Source of the DNA: an uncultured Prevotellaceae bacterium
Lineage (GTDB): Bacteria > Bacteroidota > Bacteroidia > Bacteroidales > Bacteroidaceae
DNA: 13,912 nucleotides
Assembly (NCBI GenBank): GCA_902775075.1
Contig: CACYKX010000069.1
Coordinates: 1 to 13,912 of the forward strand
Direction: 5' to 3'
The position numbers and the translations under genes are program-made. How positions within the stretch are numbered: position 1 is the first letter of the stretch; every line of letters starts with the position of its first letter. Below the pieces are notes generated by a model. It had not been told where the DNA came from. It saw only the letters and a program-made list of their open reading frames with translations, and did not search any database. Positions 1-5,764 of this stretch are shown piece by piece.

Positions 1-1049
1 TTGTAGTCGTTTGTGGTCTTTGGCTTGAGTGATGGGTCTGTGTAGCACACAAGTGCATCATACTTGGTGAGTGGCGGGAGATTCTTATACTTTATCCAAT
101 TCTCGCGGAAGATTGAACCAACGGTGATCGGGTTATGCATCATTTCCTTTTCCCAGGCTTTGTAACCAACAAAATCACGGTATTCCTGTGCTTCCACTTT
201 GGTCCACTTATCTTTCCATATCGGTTCCCCCTTGTCATCAATAGCCTTAACCTTAGAAAGATAGACACCATCTGTGTGTGCAATGTTGTATAGAACAGAG
301 TTCTTGGATATGAGATTGCCGACCATGATGAAACGGCCGCGACCGACATCCAGAGATCCGAAGAGTGCTTCCTTTACCCATTCTGTAAGCTCACGGACAC
401 GACGCTCATTGCGACAAAGTTCATCATCATCAAGGTCATCAATGACAATGTAGTCCGGTCGCGCTTCCTTATAACGAAGACCACGAGGGGACTGCCCACG
501 ACCACGCGCAAAGAAAGCGACCCCGGAATTGGTGACGAATTCGCCTTCTTGCCATTCTCCAAGATTTTTCTGCTCACCAAAATCATTGATAATACGCTGA
601 TTGAACTCCAGTTCAGCCTGTATGTCACCAAGAAGTGTGCGTGCAGAATCTTCTGACTTTCCTACAACGACCATGACATTGATGAGCCTTTTCGGCTGGA
701 ACATAAGCCACAGAGGTATCATGACATCGAAATGTGTTGATTTGGCATGCCCACGCGGCCACATGAAGACGGCTTTCAGGTTAGGAGTGTTCTTGACCTT
801 ACCGGCAGCCTGATTGTGGAAAGGTGCATTCTTGATGGTCTTGATGACCTCACCGGTCGTTTTATCACGCAGTTGTACCCAGTGTGGAAAGTAGTATTCG
901 CAGAACTGCTGATAGTTTCTTAGTAGTCTAGCTATCCTTTTGGCCCGCTCATCATCACTTTCGCTGACGTTGATGATTTCCGTGAGCGACTGGATATGCT
1001 GACAATGTTCCTTCCATATCTCATATGCTTTTTTCTGTTCGGTATTCAT
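1..1049 (-). CDS. terL: Phage terminase large subunit, 3' end beyond the window
   Basis: ATPase-nuclease motor that drives DNA into the procapsid. The 349 visible codons from ATG 1049 read openly to the left edge. The N-terminal ~90 residues are a helical region. The Walker A-like loop WPRGHAKST lies at residues 97-105 (K103, S104), the Walker B strand YIVIDDLDDDE at 200-210 (D204/D205), and a coupling-type MVGN at 242-245. YTDPS at 337-341 looks like the first acidic motif of the RNase H-fold nuclease domain, so the rest of the nuclease lies beyond base 1. The start is 4 nt after the stop of the small subunit, so the two are co-transcribed leftward and probably translationally coupled. The arrangement of ATPase and nuclease motifs makes this a confident call; the exact terminase subfamily is not resolved. 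Confidence 0.93.
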   Translation of the reverse strand, partial: MNTEQKKAYEIWKEHCQHIQSLTEIINVSESDDERAKRIARLLRNYQQFCEYYFPHWVQLRDKTTGEVIKTIKNAPFHNQAAGKVKNTPNLKAVFMWPRGHAKSTHFDVMIPLWLMFQPKRLINVMVVVGKSEDSARTLLGDIQAELEFNQRIINDFGEQKNLGEWQEGEFVTNSGVAFFARGRGQSPRGLRYKEARPDYIVIDDLDDDELCRNERRVRELTEWVKEALFGSLDVGRGRFIMVGNLISKNSVLYNIAHTDGVYLSKVKAIDDKGEPIWKDKWTKVEAQEYRDFVGYKAWEKEMMHNPITVGSIFRENWIKYKNLPPLTKYDALVCYTDPSLKPKTTNDY

Positions 1050-1053
1050 AAGC

Positions 1054-1533
1054 CTAGATTATTGGTTGACCACCATTACCGAGAGTCTCGATAATAAATC
1101 TGTCCTGGTATTTGTTGATGGCCTTGATAAGTTCCGGCGTAATTTTCGGATCTGTCTGAGCACGATATTCCAACCATTTAGAAAAAGCCATGAACGTCTC
1201 TATGAAATCAACTACAGAGGCTTTCTTGTCTAGTTTCTGTATCGTAGCCGCCATCTTGGCCATACGATCGGGAAGTTTGGCAATAAGTTCCGGGTCTTTA
1301 GACGAATTGACAGTTTCAACAAGGTCGTTGATGGATGCAAGGAGTTTGTTGACAAGTTCTGGACGGGTCACCGTAGCCGCGGCCCGCTGTTCCTTCCAAC
1401 ATTCATTGTTGACCCATTTAGAAATGGTGTTAATATGTACGCCAATGACCTCAGCGATTTCGGATTGTCCCTTTCCAGCCATATATAGCGATCGTGCTAT
1501 CGATTTCTTCTTTTCTATTTCTGCTTTCTTCAT
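1054..1533 (-). CDS. terS: Phage terminase small subunit, helix-turn-helix type
   Basis: Predicted DNA-recognition partner of the large subunit, 159 aa, ending in TAG. Residues ~10-45 form a helix-turn-helix: a basic first helix, then GQSEIAEVIGVHINTISKWV, then NNECW, which resembles the N-terminal DNA-binding domain of small terminases. The rest is strongly helical with few motifs, consistent with an oligomerisation region. It sits directly upstream of the large subunit on the same strand, which is the usual order and the strongest support for the name. The start at 1533 is the first ATG after the divergent region. It has no Shine-Dalgarno match, only an A/T-rich leader. Resemblance to small terminases of Mu-like phages is possible but was not checked. 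A plain HTH regulator is the less likely alternative. Confidence 0.82.
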   Translation of the reverse strand: MKKAEIEKKKSIARSLYMAGKGQSEIAEVIGVHINTISKWVNNECWKEQRAAATVTRPELVNKLLASINDLVETVNSSKDPELIAKLPDRMAKMAATIQKLDKKASVVDFIETFMAFSKWLEYRAQTDPKITPELIKAINKYQDRFIIETLGNGGQPII

Positions 1534-1555
1534 AAGAAATTTAGTTTAAAACAGT

Positions 1556-1576
1556 TGCAAAATAAGTGAATTTGCA
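1556..1576. repeat. Inverted repeat, possible operator
   Basis: Perfect 6-bp arms TGCAAA and TTTGCA separated by 9 bp, about two helical turns end to end, as expected for a dimeric regulator. It lies 23 bp upstream of the terminase small subunit start. The function is inferred. Confidence 0.4.
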
Positions 1577-1596
1577 CATGAAAAACAAGAAAGTAC

Positions 1597-1607
1597 GCAA
1601 CGGTTGC
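1597..1607. repeat. Short palindrome GCAACGGTTGC, possible operator
   Basis: Perfect 5-bp arms GCAAC/GTTGC around one central base. The right arm begins the second copy of the GTTGCA(A/G)ATAAGT direct repeat, so palindrome and direct repeat share bases. This suggests a repeated protein-binding site rather than chance, but the lengths are small. Confidence 0.35.
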
Positions 1608-1650
1608 AGATAAGTATGCAGGTGCTGCGCAGTTATTTGGAAATATCCCC

Positions 1651-1658
1651 AAAAGGAG
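1651..1658 (+). promoter_or_regulatory. Shine-Dalgarno-like sequence AAAAGGAG
   Basis: This is the clearest ribosome-binding match in the window. It ends 12 nt before the ATG of an 11-codon ORF and 44 nt before the protease ATG. It is too far from the protease start to serve it directly, so it argues that ribosomes load on the short ORF first. Confidence 0.45.
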
Positions 1659-1670
1659 TTTATTTTGCCA

Positions 1671-1706
1671 ATGTTTAACGAAAATAGACGCAAGAAAATA
1701 AGATGA
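1671..1706 (+). CDS. 11-residue leader peptide overlapping the protease start
   Basis: Short ORF encoding MFNENRRKKIR, a very basic peptide. Its TGA overlaps the protease ATG in an ATGA junction, and it follows the best Shine-Dalgarno sequence in the window. The protease frame has an in-frame TAG at 1685-1687, so the protease cannot start further upstream, and its own ATG has no ribosome-binding match. This makes termination-reinitiation coupling plausible. It is too short to judge by composition and could be a chance ORF. Confidence 0.3.
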   Translation: MFNENRRKKIR

Positions 1707-2671
1707 AAAGACTAAGACTCAGTGACAGCAGTGTGAACTCGTACGGATCGAGATTGATAACGCAGGGTGGCGATATTAGCCAATATGAGAAGAATCCTGT
1801 TCTACTTTATATGCATCAACGTGGAACTGTGATTGGATATATCAAAGATATAAGAATCGAAGGTGATGAGATAACTGGTGAACCAGTCTTCGACGAAGCC
1901 ACTGAGCTATCGAAACAGATTAAGACACAGTTCGAAAAGGGTTCGATAAGAATGTGTTCTGTTGGCGCGGACATCCTAGAACTATCAGATGATCCAGCCT
2001 TACTATTACCAGGTCAGACCTGCCCGACCATTACGAAGTGGCGTTTGTTTGAAGTGTCGATGGTTGATATCGGAGCCAACGATAATGCTATCGTACTAAA
2101 GAAAGACGGAAAGGTACTAGAATTGGGCATGGGGGCTGAATCACCCCTACCAAAACTCGAAAATTTTAACCATAAAATAGAAAAGGAAATGGAAATTAAA
2201 ACTTTAGCATTGGCACTTGGACTTGAGGCAACAGCCACAGAGGAACAAGTGACAGACTCTATCAAGGGTCTTGTAAAATTCAAGAAGGAGAATGCAACAA
2301 AGATTGAAAGTTTGCAGAATGAATTGAAGGAACTTAAAGAAGAAAAAGAGACTCTGACGCTTGGTCGTATCACCAAGATCGTAGAGGATGCCATCGCAGA
2401 GAAGAAGATCAATGCGGGAAAGAAAGACCACTACATTGAACTAGGCAAGAAGATCGGTGATACGGAACTGCAGGAAATATTCTCAGCAATGACTGGCGCT
2501 CAGAAACTGACGGCACAGTTACAACTGAGCAATGATGATGAAGGAAAGAATTCTCCGTACAAGAAACTAAGTGATGTGCCTGCAGAGAAGCTCCTTCAGT
2601 TGAAAAAAGATGATTACAAGACATACGCAGCCTTATATAAGGCCGAATACGGTATGGATTTAGAGGATTAA
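1703..2671 (+). CDS. Prohead maturation protease with C-terminal scaffold domain
   Basis: Predicted serine protease that matures the procapsid, fused to a scaffolding region; 322 aa. Residues 1-135 carry the prohead protease pattern: H38 in LLYMHQRG and S119 in FEVSMVDIGAN, matching the spacing and sequence around the catalytic His and Ser of herpesvirus-fold prohead proteases. A linker (~136-162) is followed by a helical, charged region: an LALGLEATATEEQV segment that resembles the start of the C-terminal part of Mu gpI-type proteins, then a coiled coil rich in E and K (~190-220), and a C-terminal tail ending in EYGMDLED. It lies directly upstream of the capsid gene, as expected. The start is fixed by an in-frame stop just upstream. 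The exact protease family (S78/U35-like) is inferred. Confidence 0.85.
   Translation: MKRLRLSDSSVNSYGSRLITQGGDISQYEKNPVLLYMHQRGTVIGYIKDIRIEGDEITGEPVFDEATELSKQIKTQFEKGSIRMCSVGADILELSDDPALLLPGQTCPTITKWRLFEVSMVDIGANDNAIVLKKDGKVLELGMGAESPLPKLENFNHKIEKEMEIKTLALALGLEATATEEQVTDSIKGLVKFKKENATKIESLQNELKELKEEKETLTLGRITKIVEDAIAEKKINAGKKDHYIELGKKIGDTELQEIFSAMTGAQKLTAQLQLSNDDEGKNSPYKKLSDVPAEKLLQLKKDDYKTYAALYKAEYGMDLED
2189..2671 (+). CDS. Possible separate scaffold protein from an internal start in the protease gene
   Basis: M163 of the protease ORF is an in-frame ATG right at the linker-scaffold boundary. It is preceded by an A/T-rich stretch (2160-2188) and AAAAGGA at 2181-2187, which resembles the leaders of other starts here, although the AAGG is very close to the ATG. 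Initiation here would give a 160-aa free scaffold with the LALALGL domain, coiled coil and C-terminus. Lambda C/Nu3 and Mu I/Z produce scaffold this way. The start is inferred; only the full-length ORF is certain. Confidence 0.4.
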   Translation: MEIKTLALALGLEATATEEQVTDSIKGLVKFKKENATKIESLQNELKELKEEKETLTLGRITKIVEDAIAEKKINAGKKDHYIELGKKIGDTELQEIFSAMTGAQKLTAQLQLSNDDEGKNSPYKKLSDVPAEKLLQLKKDDYKTYAALYKAEYGMDLED

Positions 2672-2696
2672 ATATACTTTAAAGCAATAAAAGATT

Positions 2697-3761
2697 ATGA
2701 AAAAAGAGATGATGAAAAGCCTTAGTGCGGTGTTGTTTAACTGTGTGATGGGAATGGCAGTGGCATTCGTGCTTGGTATTACTCCGGCATACGGAGCCAT
2801 TGGTGCTAACGTTCTTGCGTTCGCGGTAGGAAACTTCATGCCGGCAGGTGCAGCCTTTGATGGCGTGCTTAAAGAGATCTGGACCGGTGAAATGGTAAAG
2901 GGTTTGCGTGCAGGCCTGAACGGAGCTTGGTTGCAGAGTGTTCCTGATAGTTCTTCGGCTGTGGATAATGACGTAATCCACTTGGTTGATGTAGAGGCTG
3001 AACCTGATGTCTTGATAAACAATACTACATACCCTATAGATACTCAGGAGTTGTCGGATGGTGATATAGCAATCAATCTTGATAAGTTCCAGACAAAGGC
3101 TACTCCTATCAAGGATGATGAGTTGTTTGCTATAAGCTATGACAAGATGGCCCGTGTTCTTGACGGTCACCGTGACTCTATCACGATTGCGGAACTGCAA
3201 AAGGCTGCACATGCCTTATGTGCAAATAGTAATACAAAGAAGACTCCTGTGCTGAAGACCAGCGGAGCTGCAGAGAAAGATGGCCGTCATAAGATGACTC
3301 TTGATGATGTTATTGCTATGAAGCGCAAGATGGATGAGCTGCACGTGCCTACAGATGGTCGTACACTTGTGTTGTGCCAGGATCATGTAAATGACTTGCT
3401 TGGTACAGAACAGAGTTTCCGTGAGCAATATAACATTAATCGTGAAGACGGTACTGTCGGCAGATTGTATGGCTTTGACATATATGAATTTGACAACTGT
3501 CCGGCCTATACCAAAGCTGGCAACAAGAAAAATGTGGGTGATATAACCGATGTAGGTGAGTATCAGGCATCGTTCGCTTTCTATAACAAACGTGTGTTCA
3601 AGGCTAGTGGTTCGCTGAAGATGTATTACAGTCTTGCAGAGAACGACCCACAGAATCAGCAGAACCTAGTCAACTTCAGACATTACTTCGTGGCAATGCC
3701 TAAGAAGAAGGATGCCGGAGTCGTAATGATGAGCGACTATACTGCTCCAACCGGCAATTGA
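2697..3761 (+). CDS. Major capsid protein
   Basis: Predicted shell subunit, 354 aa, placed immediately after the protease-scaffold gene. Residues ~57-354 are a soluble alpha/beta protein with traits of HK97-type capsid proteins of Bacteroidetes phages: an early LKEIWTGEMVKGLR segment, a helical KMTLDDVIAMKRKMDEL stretch (~199-215), and a late KASGSLKMYYSLAENDPQ region. The N-terminal ~50 residues are odd: MKKEMMK, then a long hydrophobic stretch with VMGMAVAFVLGITPAYGA (17-34) and a second hydrophobic part to residue ~54. This reads like a signal peptide or membrane helix and is a candidate for removal by the protease. The leader is A/T-rich without Shine-Dalgarno. ATGs at codons 5 and 6 are alternative starts. 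Identification rests on size, order and pattern, not on a search. Confidence 0.82.
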   Translation: MKKEMMKSLSAVLFNCVMGMAVAFVLGITPAYGAIGANVLAFAVGNFMPAGAAFDGVLKEIWTGEMVKGLRAGLNGAWLQSVPDSSSAVDNDVIHLVDVEAEPDVLINNTTYPIDTQELSDGDIAINLDKFQTKATPIKDDELFAISYDKMARVLDGHRDSITIAELQKAAHALCANSNTKKTPVLKTSGAAEKDGRHKMTLDDVIAMKRKMDELHVPTDGRTLVLCQDHVNDLLGTEQSFREQYNINREDGTVGRLYGFDIYEFDNCPAYTKAGNKKNVGDITDVGEYQASFAFYNKRVFKASGSLKMYYSLAENDPQNQQNLVNFRHYFVAMPKKKDAGVVMMSDYTAPTGN

Positions 3762-3797
3762 GGTGAATAAAAGTGAACTCTGATAAAGATCGGAATT

Positions 3798-4259
3798 ATG
3801 GGAGAATTGAAACGACTTGTCATACACTGCACAGCTACACCTGAAGGACGAGAAGTGACAAGTGCTGAGATAAGGCATTGGCATTGCGATCCGGAGAGTA
3901 AAGGAGGTCGTGGGTGGAAGCAGGTTGGATATGCCGATATGATCCATCTGAACGGAGATATAGAGAATCTGGTGAAATATGATGAGGATGATGAGGTGGA
4001 TCCTTGGGAAGTAACCAATGGTGCCAAAGGCTACAACTCCAACTCACGCCACGTGGTATATGTCGGCGGATTGGACAAAAGTGGTAATGCCAAGGACACT
4101 CGCACCGCCGCACAGAAAGCTGCTATGGGGAAATATGTTCGCGCATTTCTGCGCGAACACCCTCATGCAGCGGTGTGCGGGCACCGTGATCTACCGGGAG
4201 TACAGAAGGAATGTCCTTCTTTCGATGTAAGAAGATGGATGGAAGCGGAATCGATATAA
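3798..4259 (+). CDS. Endolysin: N-acetylmuramoyl-L-alanine amidase, T7-lysozyme type
   Basis: Zinc amidase that cuts the bond between N-acetylmuramic acid and the stem peptide during lysis; 153 aa, the single-domain size of T7 lysozyme. Ligands are visible by alignment from memory to T7 lysozyme: H10 in VIHCTATP, H129 in CGHRDLPG and C139 in KECPSFDVRRW as zinc ligands, with Y45 (GYADM) and K137 as catalytic residues. GYNSNSRHVVYVGG (78-91) matches the central strand region. There is no signal peptide, so a holin or similar is needed for export. It begins the lysis cassette between capsid and tail genes. A loop rich in D and E (~61-69) is larger than in T7. Very secure. Confidence 0.95.
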   Translation: MGELKRLVIHCTATPEGREVTSAEIRHWHCDPESKGGRGWKQVGYADMIHLNGDIENLVKYDEDDEVDPWEVTNGAKGYNSNSRHVVYVGGLDKSGNAKDTRTAAQKAAMGKYVRAFLREHPHAAVCGHRDLPGVQKECPSFDVRRWMEAESI

Positions 4260-4268
4260 GATGATGAG

Positions 4269-4841
4269 ATGGATACTATTCTACAGATACTGCAATGGGC
4301 CATTCCTTCAGGAGGAATAGGAGCAGCTATTGCATGGATAGCAAATAGAAACGTGAACAAGGCAAAATCTGCTCGCGAGGTACATGATACCTACAAACAG
4401 ATGTACCAGGATATCAGTGACGTTCTATTAAAGCTACAGAAGAACTATGATGAATTATCAAAATCACTCAATACTGTCAAGACTGAAAACGGTAGCCTTA
4501 AACGGGCTATCAATGGGCTTAGAAGGGCTATCGAAAGTATCAATGATTGTCCTTATAAGCGTGAATGTCCTGTTCGTGACAGGTTGCAAATCGAGGGCGA
4601 GCCTGTTGAATCAGCCGACAAGAGACAGTGTACAGGTGGAACAACACTCAAGAATGGCAGTACAGATAGACTTTCAGACAGAAAATATGGACAGCGCAAC
4701 GCTGTTGCTGCAACCAAGCCAGCTAGAGGGACTACCAATCGGCGCAGAATATGCAGCCGAAAAAGGGACGATGAGAATAAGCGCAAAGAAGACCCAACAG
4801 GGATTGTTACTGACGGCGGAAACTCCAAGACTGGCGCATAA
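4269..4841 (+). CDS. Single-TMD coiled-coil membrane protein of the lysis cassette, with overprinted C-terminus
   Basis: 190 aa, 9 nt after the amidase. An N-terminal hydrophobic helix (IPSGGIGAAIAWIA, ~12-25) is followed by a coiled coil (~30-90: VHDTYKQMYQDISDVLLKLQ and onward) and a two-cysteine motif, DCPYKRECPVRDRLQ. I recall Bacteroides phage proteins of this pattern that stop shortly after that motif. Here the ORF runs on for ~80 residues that are basic and low in hydrophobics (CSRKRDDENKRKED), and that stretch lies over the signal peptide and body of the next gene in the +1 frame. The position after an amidase suggests a holin-like or inner-membrane spanin-like role. The topology fits either, and neither is shown. 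The N-terminal ~105 residues are the trusted part. Confidence 0.7.
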   Translation: MDTILQILQWAIPSGGIGAAIAWIANRNVNKAKSAREVHDTYKQMYQDISDVLLKLQKNYDELSKSLNTVKTENGSLKRAINGLRRAIESINDCPYKRECPVRDRLQIEGEPVESADKRQCTGGTTLKNGSTDRLSDRKYGQRNAVAATKPARGTTNRRRICSRKRDDENKRKEDPTGIVTDGGNSKTGA

Positions 4842-5031
4842 GATAACGACCCGAACGGATCTCGAAGGTATCTCGAAGGCAACAGTAAACAAACCGGTTA
4901 GAACGGTTGAACAGGCGAAGGTCGAAAATCATAACAAAGATGAATGCTCGTGGCTGAGGATATTATGCTGGACTGTTGGTATATTGATGATAATGACAAT
5001 AGTAATAACAATTATAAAGAAAGTTTTATGA
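4513..5031 (+). CDS. Lipoprotein with C-terminal membrane helix, candidate unimolecular spanin
   Basis: About 172 aa from ATG 4513. A short n-region with one Lys and a hydrophobic core (MIVLISVNVLFV) lead to a lipobox VTGC with C25 as the lipidated residue. A periplasmic region follows (including QLEGLPIGAEYAAEKGTM, ~89-106). The end is a membrane helix (ILCWTVGILMIMTIVITII, ~150-168) closed by KKVL. Lipid anchor at one end and TMD at the other is the topology of u-spanins such as T1 gp11. Residues after the Cys (KSRASLL) are not acidic, so the surface-export signal known for Bacteroidetes lipoproteins is absent and periplasm-facing outer-membrane insertion is expected. ATGs at 4447 and 4543 are alternative starts; 4543 leaves no charged n-region. 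It overlaps the preceding ORF by up to 329 nt and its TGA overlaps the next ATG. Confidence 0.72.
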   Translation: MGLEGLSKVSMIVLISVNVLFVTGCKSRASLLNQPTRDSVQVEQHSRMAVQIDFQTENMDSATLLLQPSQLEGLPIGAEYAAEKGTMRISAKKTQQGLLLTAETPRLAHKITTRTDLEGISKATVNKPVRTVEQAKVENHNKDECSWLRILCWTVGILMIMTIVITIIKKVL

Positions 5032-5456
5032 ATAACAATGATTACAGAGATGGCACCGACCTGATAGTGTCGGTTGTTCTCAAAGCTCTTGGACATAGTA
5101 CCGAGTGTAAAATTGCCTTTAAGGCTGAGAGCGGAACACGCAAGACCAAGGAAGCACGTATGGGTAAATTCCAAGAGAAATATGTGAAGACTCTTGGTTG
5201 TACAGTCAGCGCAAGCGGATTCGTGCATAGCGGTGATGCTGAAAATGGTCTCCCAAGTCTGAGAAGTTTATTTCTGGCAGGTCAGCCTGTAGACGCTTCT
5301 TGGTGTTACCGTGATGAACCAGGCACTACGTATGGTGGTAAATTTATCATTACAGCCCTTGAGGAAACCGGTAAGGCCGGTGACGATGAGACATACAGCA
5401 TAACATTAGAGAATAGCGGTGCTGTAGCTCCAATCCCCGCAAGTAATCCAGAATAA
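5028..5456 (+). CDS. Major tail tube protein
   Basis: Predicted tube-forming subunit of a non-contractile tail, 142 aa. The tail-tube pattern is visible: a DLIVSVVLKALGHSTEC strand near the start, a KTLGCTVSASGF strand (55-65), GLPSLRSLFLAGQPVD (74-89), and YGGKFIITALEETGKAGDDE followed by TYSITLENSGAV (102-133), which alternate as in the beta-sandwich tail tube fold. The start at 5028 forms an ATGA overlap with the lipoprotein stop. The frame is open further upstream (to an ATG at 4944), but that extension only translates the lipoprotein TMD region and is rich in D and N, so it is not used. The chaperone pair and tape measure follow directly, supporting the call. Confidence 0.82.
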   Translation: MNNNDYRDGTDLIVSVVLKALGHSTECKIAFKAESGTRKTKEARMGKFQEKYVKTLGCTVSASGFVHSGDAENGLPSLRSLFLAGQPVDASWCYRDEPGTTYGGKFIITALEETGKAGDDETYSITLENSGAVAPIPASNPE

Positions 5457-5468
5457 AAGAGAAAGACT

Positions 5469-5756
5469 ATGGGTAAGACAATGATGATAACAACGAGTGA
5501 CGGCAAAGAGTATCCGTGCCGAGTCACCCTTGGTGCCATGCGCCGCTTCAAAACGGAAACCGGAAAAGAAGCAGACAAGATAGAGGGCGTGGCAGATATG
5601 GCCGTATTCATGTGGTGCTGCTGTATTTCAGCATGTAGAGCCGACGGCATAGAGTTTAACTATGGCATTGATGACTTTTGTGATAGATTAGATATAGGCG
5701 CAGCTGAAACCTTTGGGAAGGCAATCACCAGCAGCGAAAAAAAAACGAAGAAGTAA
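5469..5756 (+). CDS. Tail assembly chaperone, upstream frame (lambda gpG-like)
   Basis: 95 aa, beginning MGKTMMITTSDGKEYPCRV, small and mixed alpha/beta. It lies between the tail tube and tape measure genes, the conserved place of the lambda G/T-type chaperones that coat the tape measure during tail assembly. Its last codons read through a run of nine A (5737-5745), giving SSEKKTKK before TAA. The -1 frame is open across the run and joins the next ORF, as in lambda G-T. An unusual run of three cysteines (WCCCISAC, ~48-56) has no clear meaning. Function is assigned from position and frameshift architecture. Confidence 0.72.
   Translation: MGKTMMITTSDGKEYPCRVTLGAMRRFKTETGKEADKIEGVADMAVFMWCCCISACRADGIEFNYGIDDFCDRLDIGAAETFGKAITSSEKKTKK
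5738..5744 (+). promoter_or_regulatory. Predicted -1 ribosomal frameshift site A_AAA_AAA
   Basis: Inside an A9 run (5737-5745), the zero-frame codons GAA AAA AAA ACG provide the slippery heptamer A AAA AAA at 5738-5744. The zero-frame stop comes 10 nt later (5754). After a -1 slip, reading continues AAC GAA GAA GTA AAT GAG CGG and enters the second chaperone frame without a stop, giving a ~212-aa fusion (92 + 120). A weak GNRA-loop hairpin (5760-5773) lies 15 nt downstream, further than the usual spacing, so a stimulator is not convincing. RNA polymerase slippage on A9 could give the same product. Confidence 0.7.
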
Positions 5757-5764
5757 ATGAGCGG

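Larger units (their letters stand above)
1534..1702. promoter_or_regulatory. Divergent intergenic control region between packaging and head/tail operons
   Basis: This is the only sizeable gap between oppositely oriented genes, so promoters for both operons most likely lie here. It holds a near-direct repeat, GTTGCAAAATAAGT (1554-1567) and GTTGCAGATAAGT (1603-1615), and three dyads: TGCAAA-9-TTTGCA (1556-1576), GCAACGGTTGC (1597-1607) and CTGCGCAG (1625-1632). An AAAAGGAG ribosome-binding sequence follows at 1651-1658. I looked on both strands for the Bacteroidetes -7 element TAnnTTTG. Only imperfect versions occur (for example TAAATTTC just upstream of the leftward start), so no promoter is placed precisely. 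A phage activator or repressor site is inferred from the repeats. Confidence 0.5.

Noticed and set aside
4553..4882. 109-aa ORF on the minus strand across the lysis overlap
   Set aside because: Opposite to the operon, in a region already coding in two plus frames, with proline/serine-rich composition typical of antisense shadows.
4944..5027. N-terminal extension of the tail tube protein from ATG 4944
   Set aside because: It is the other-frame reading of the lipoprotein C-terminal TMD, rich in D and N, and unlike tail tube N-termini. ATG 5028 forms a typical ATGA junction.
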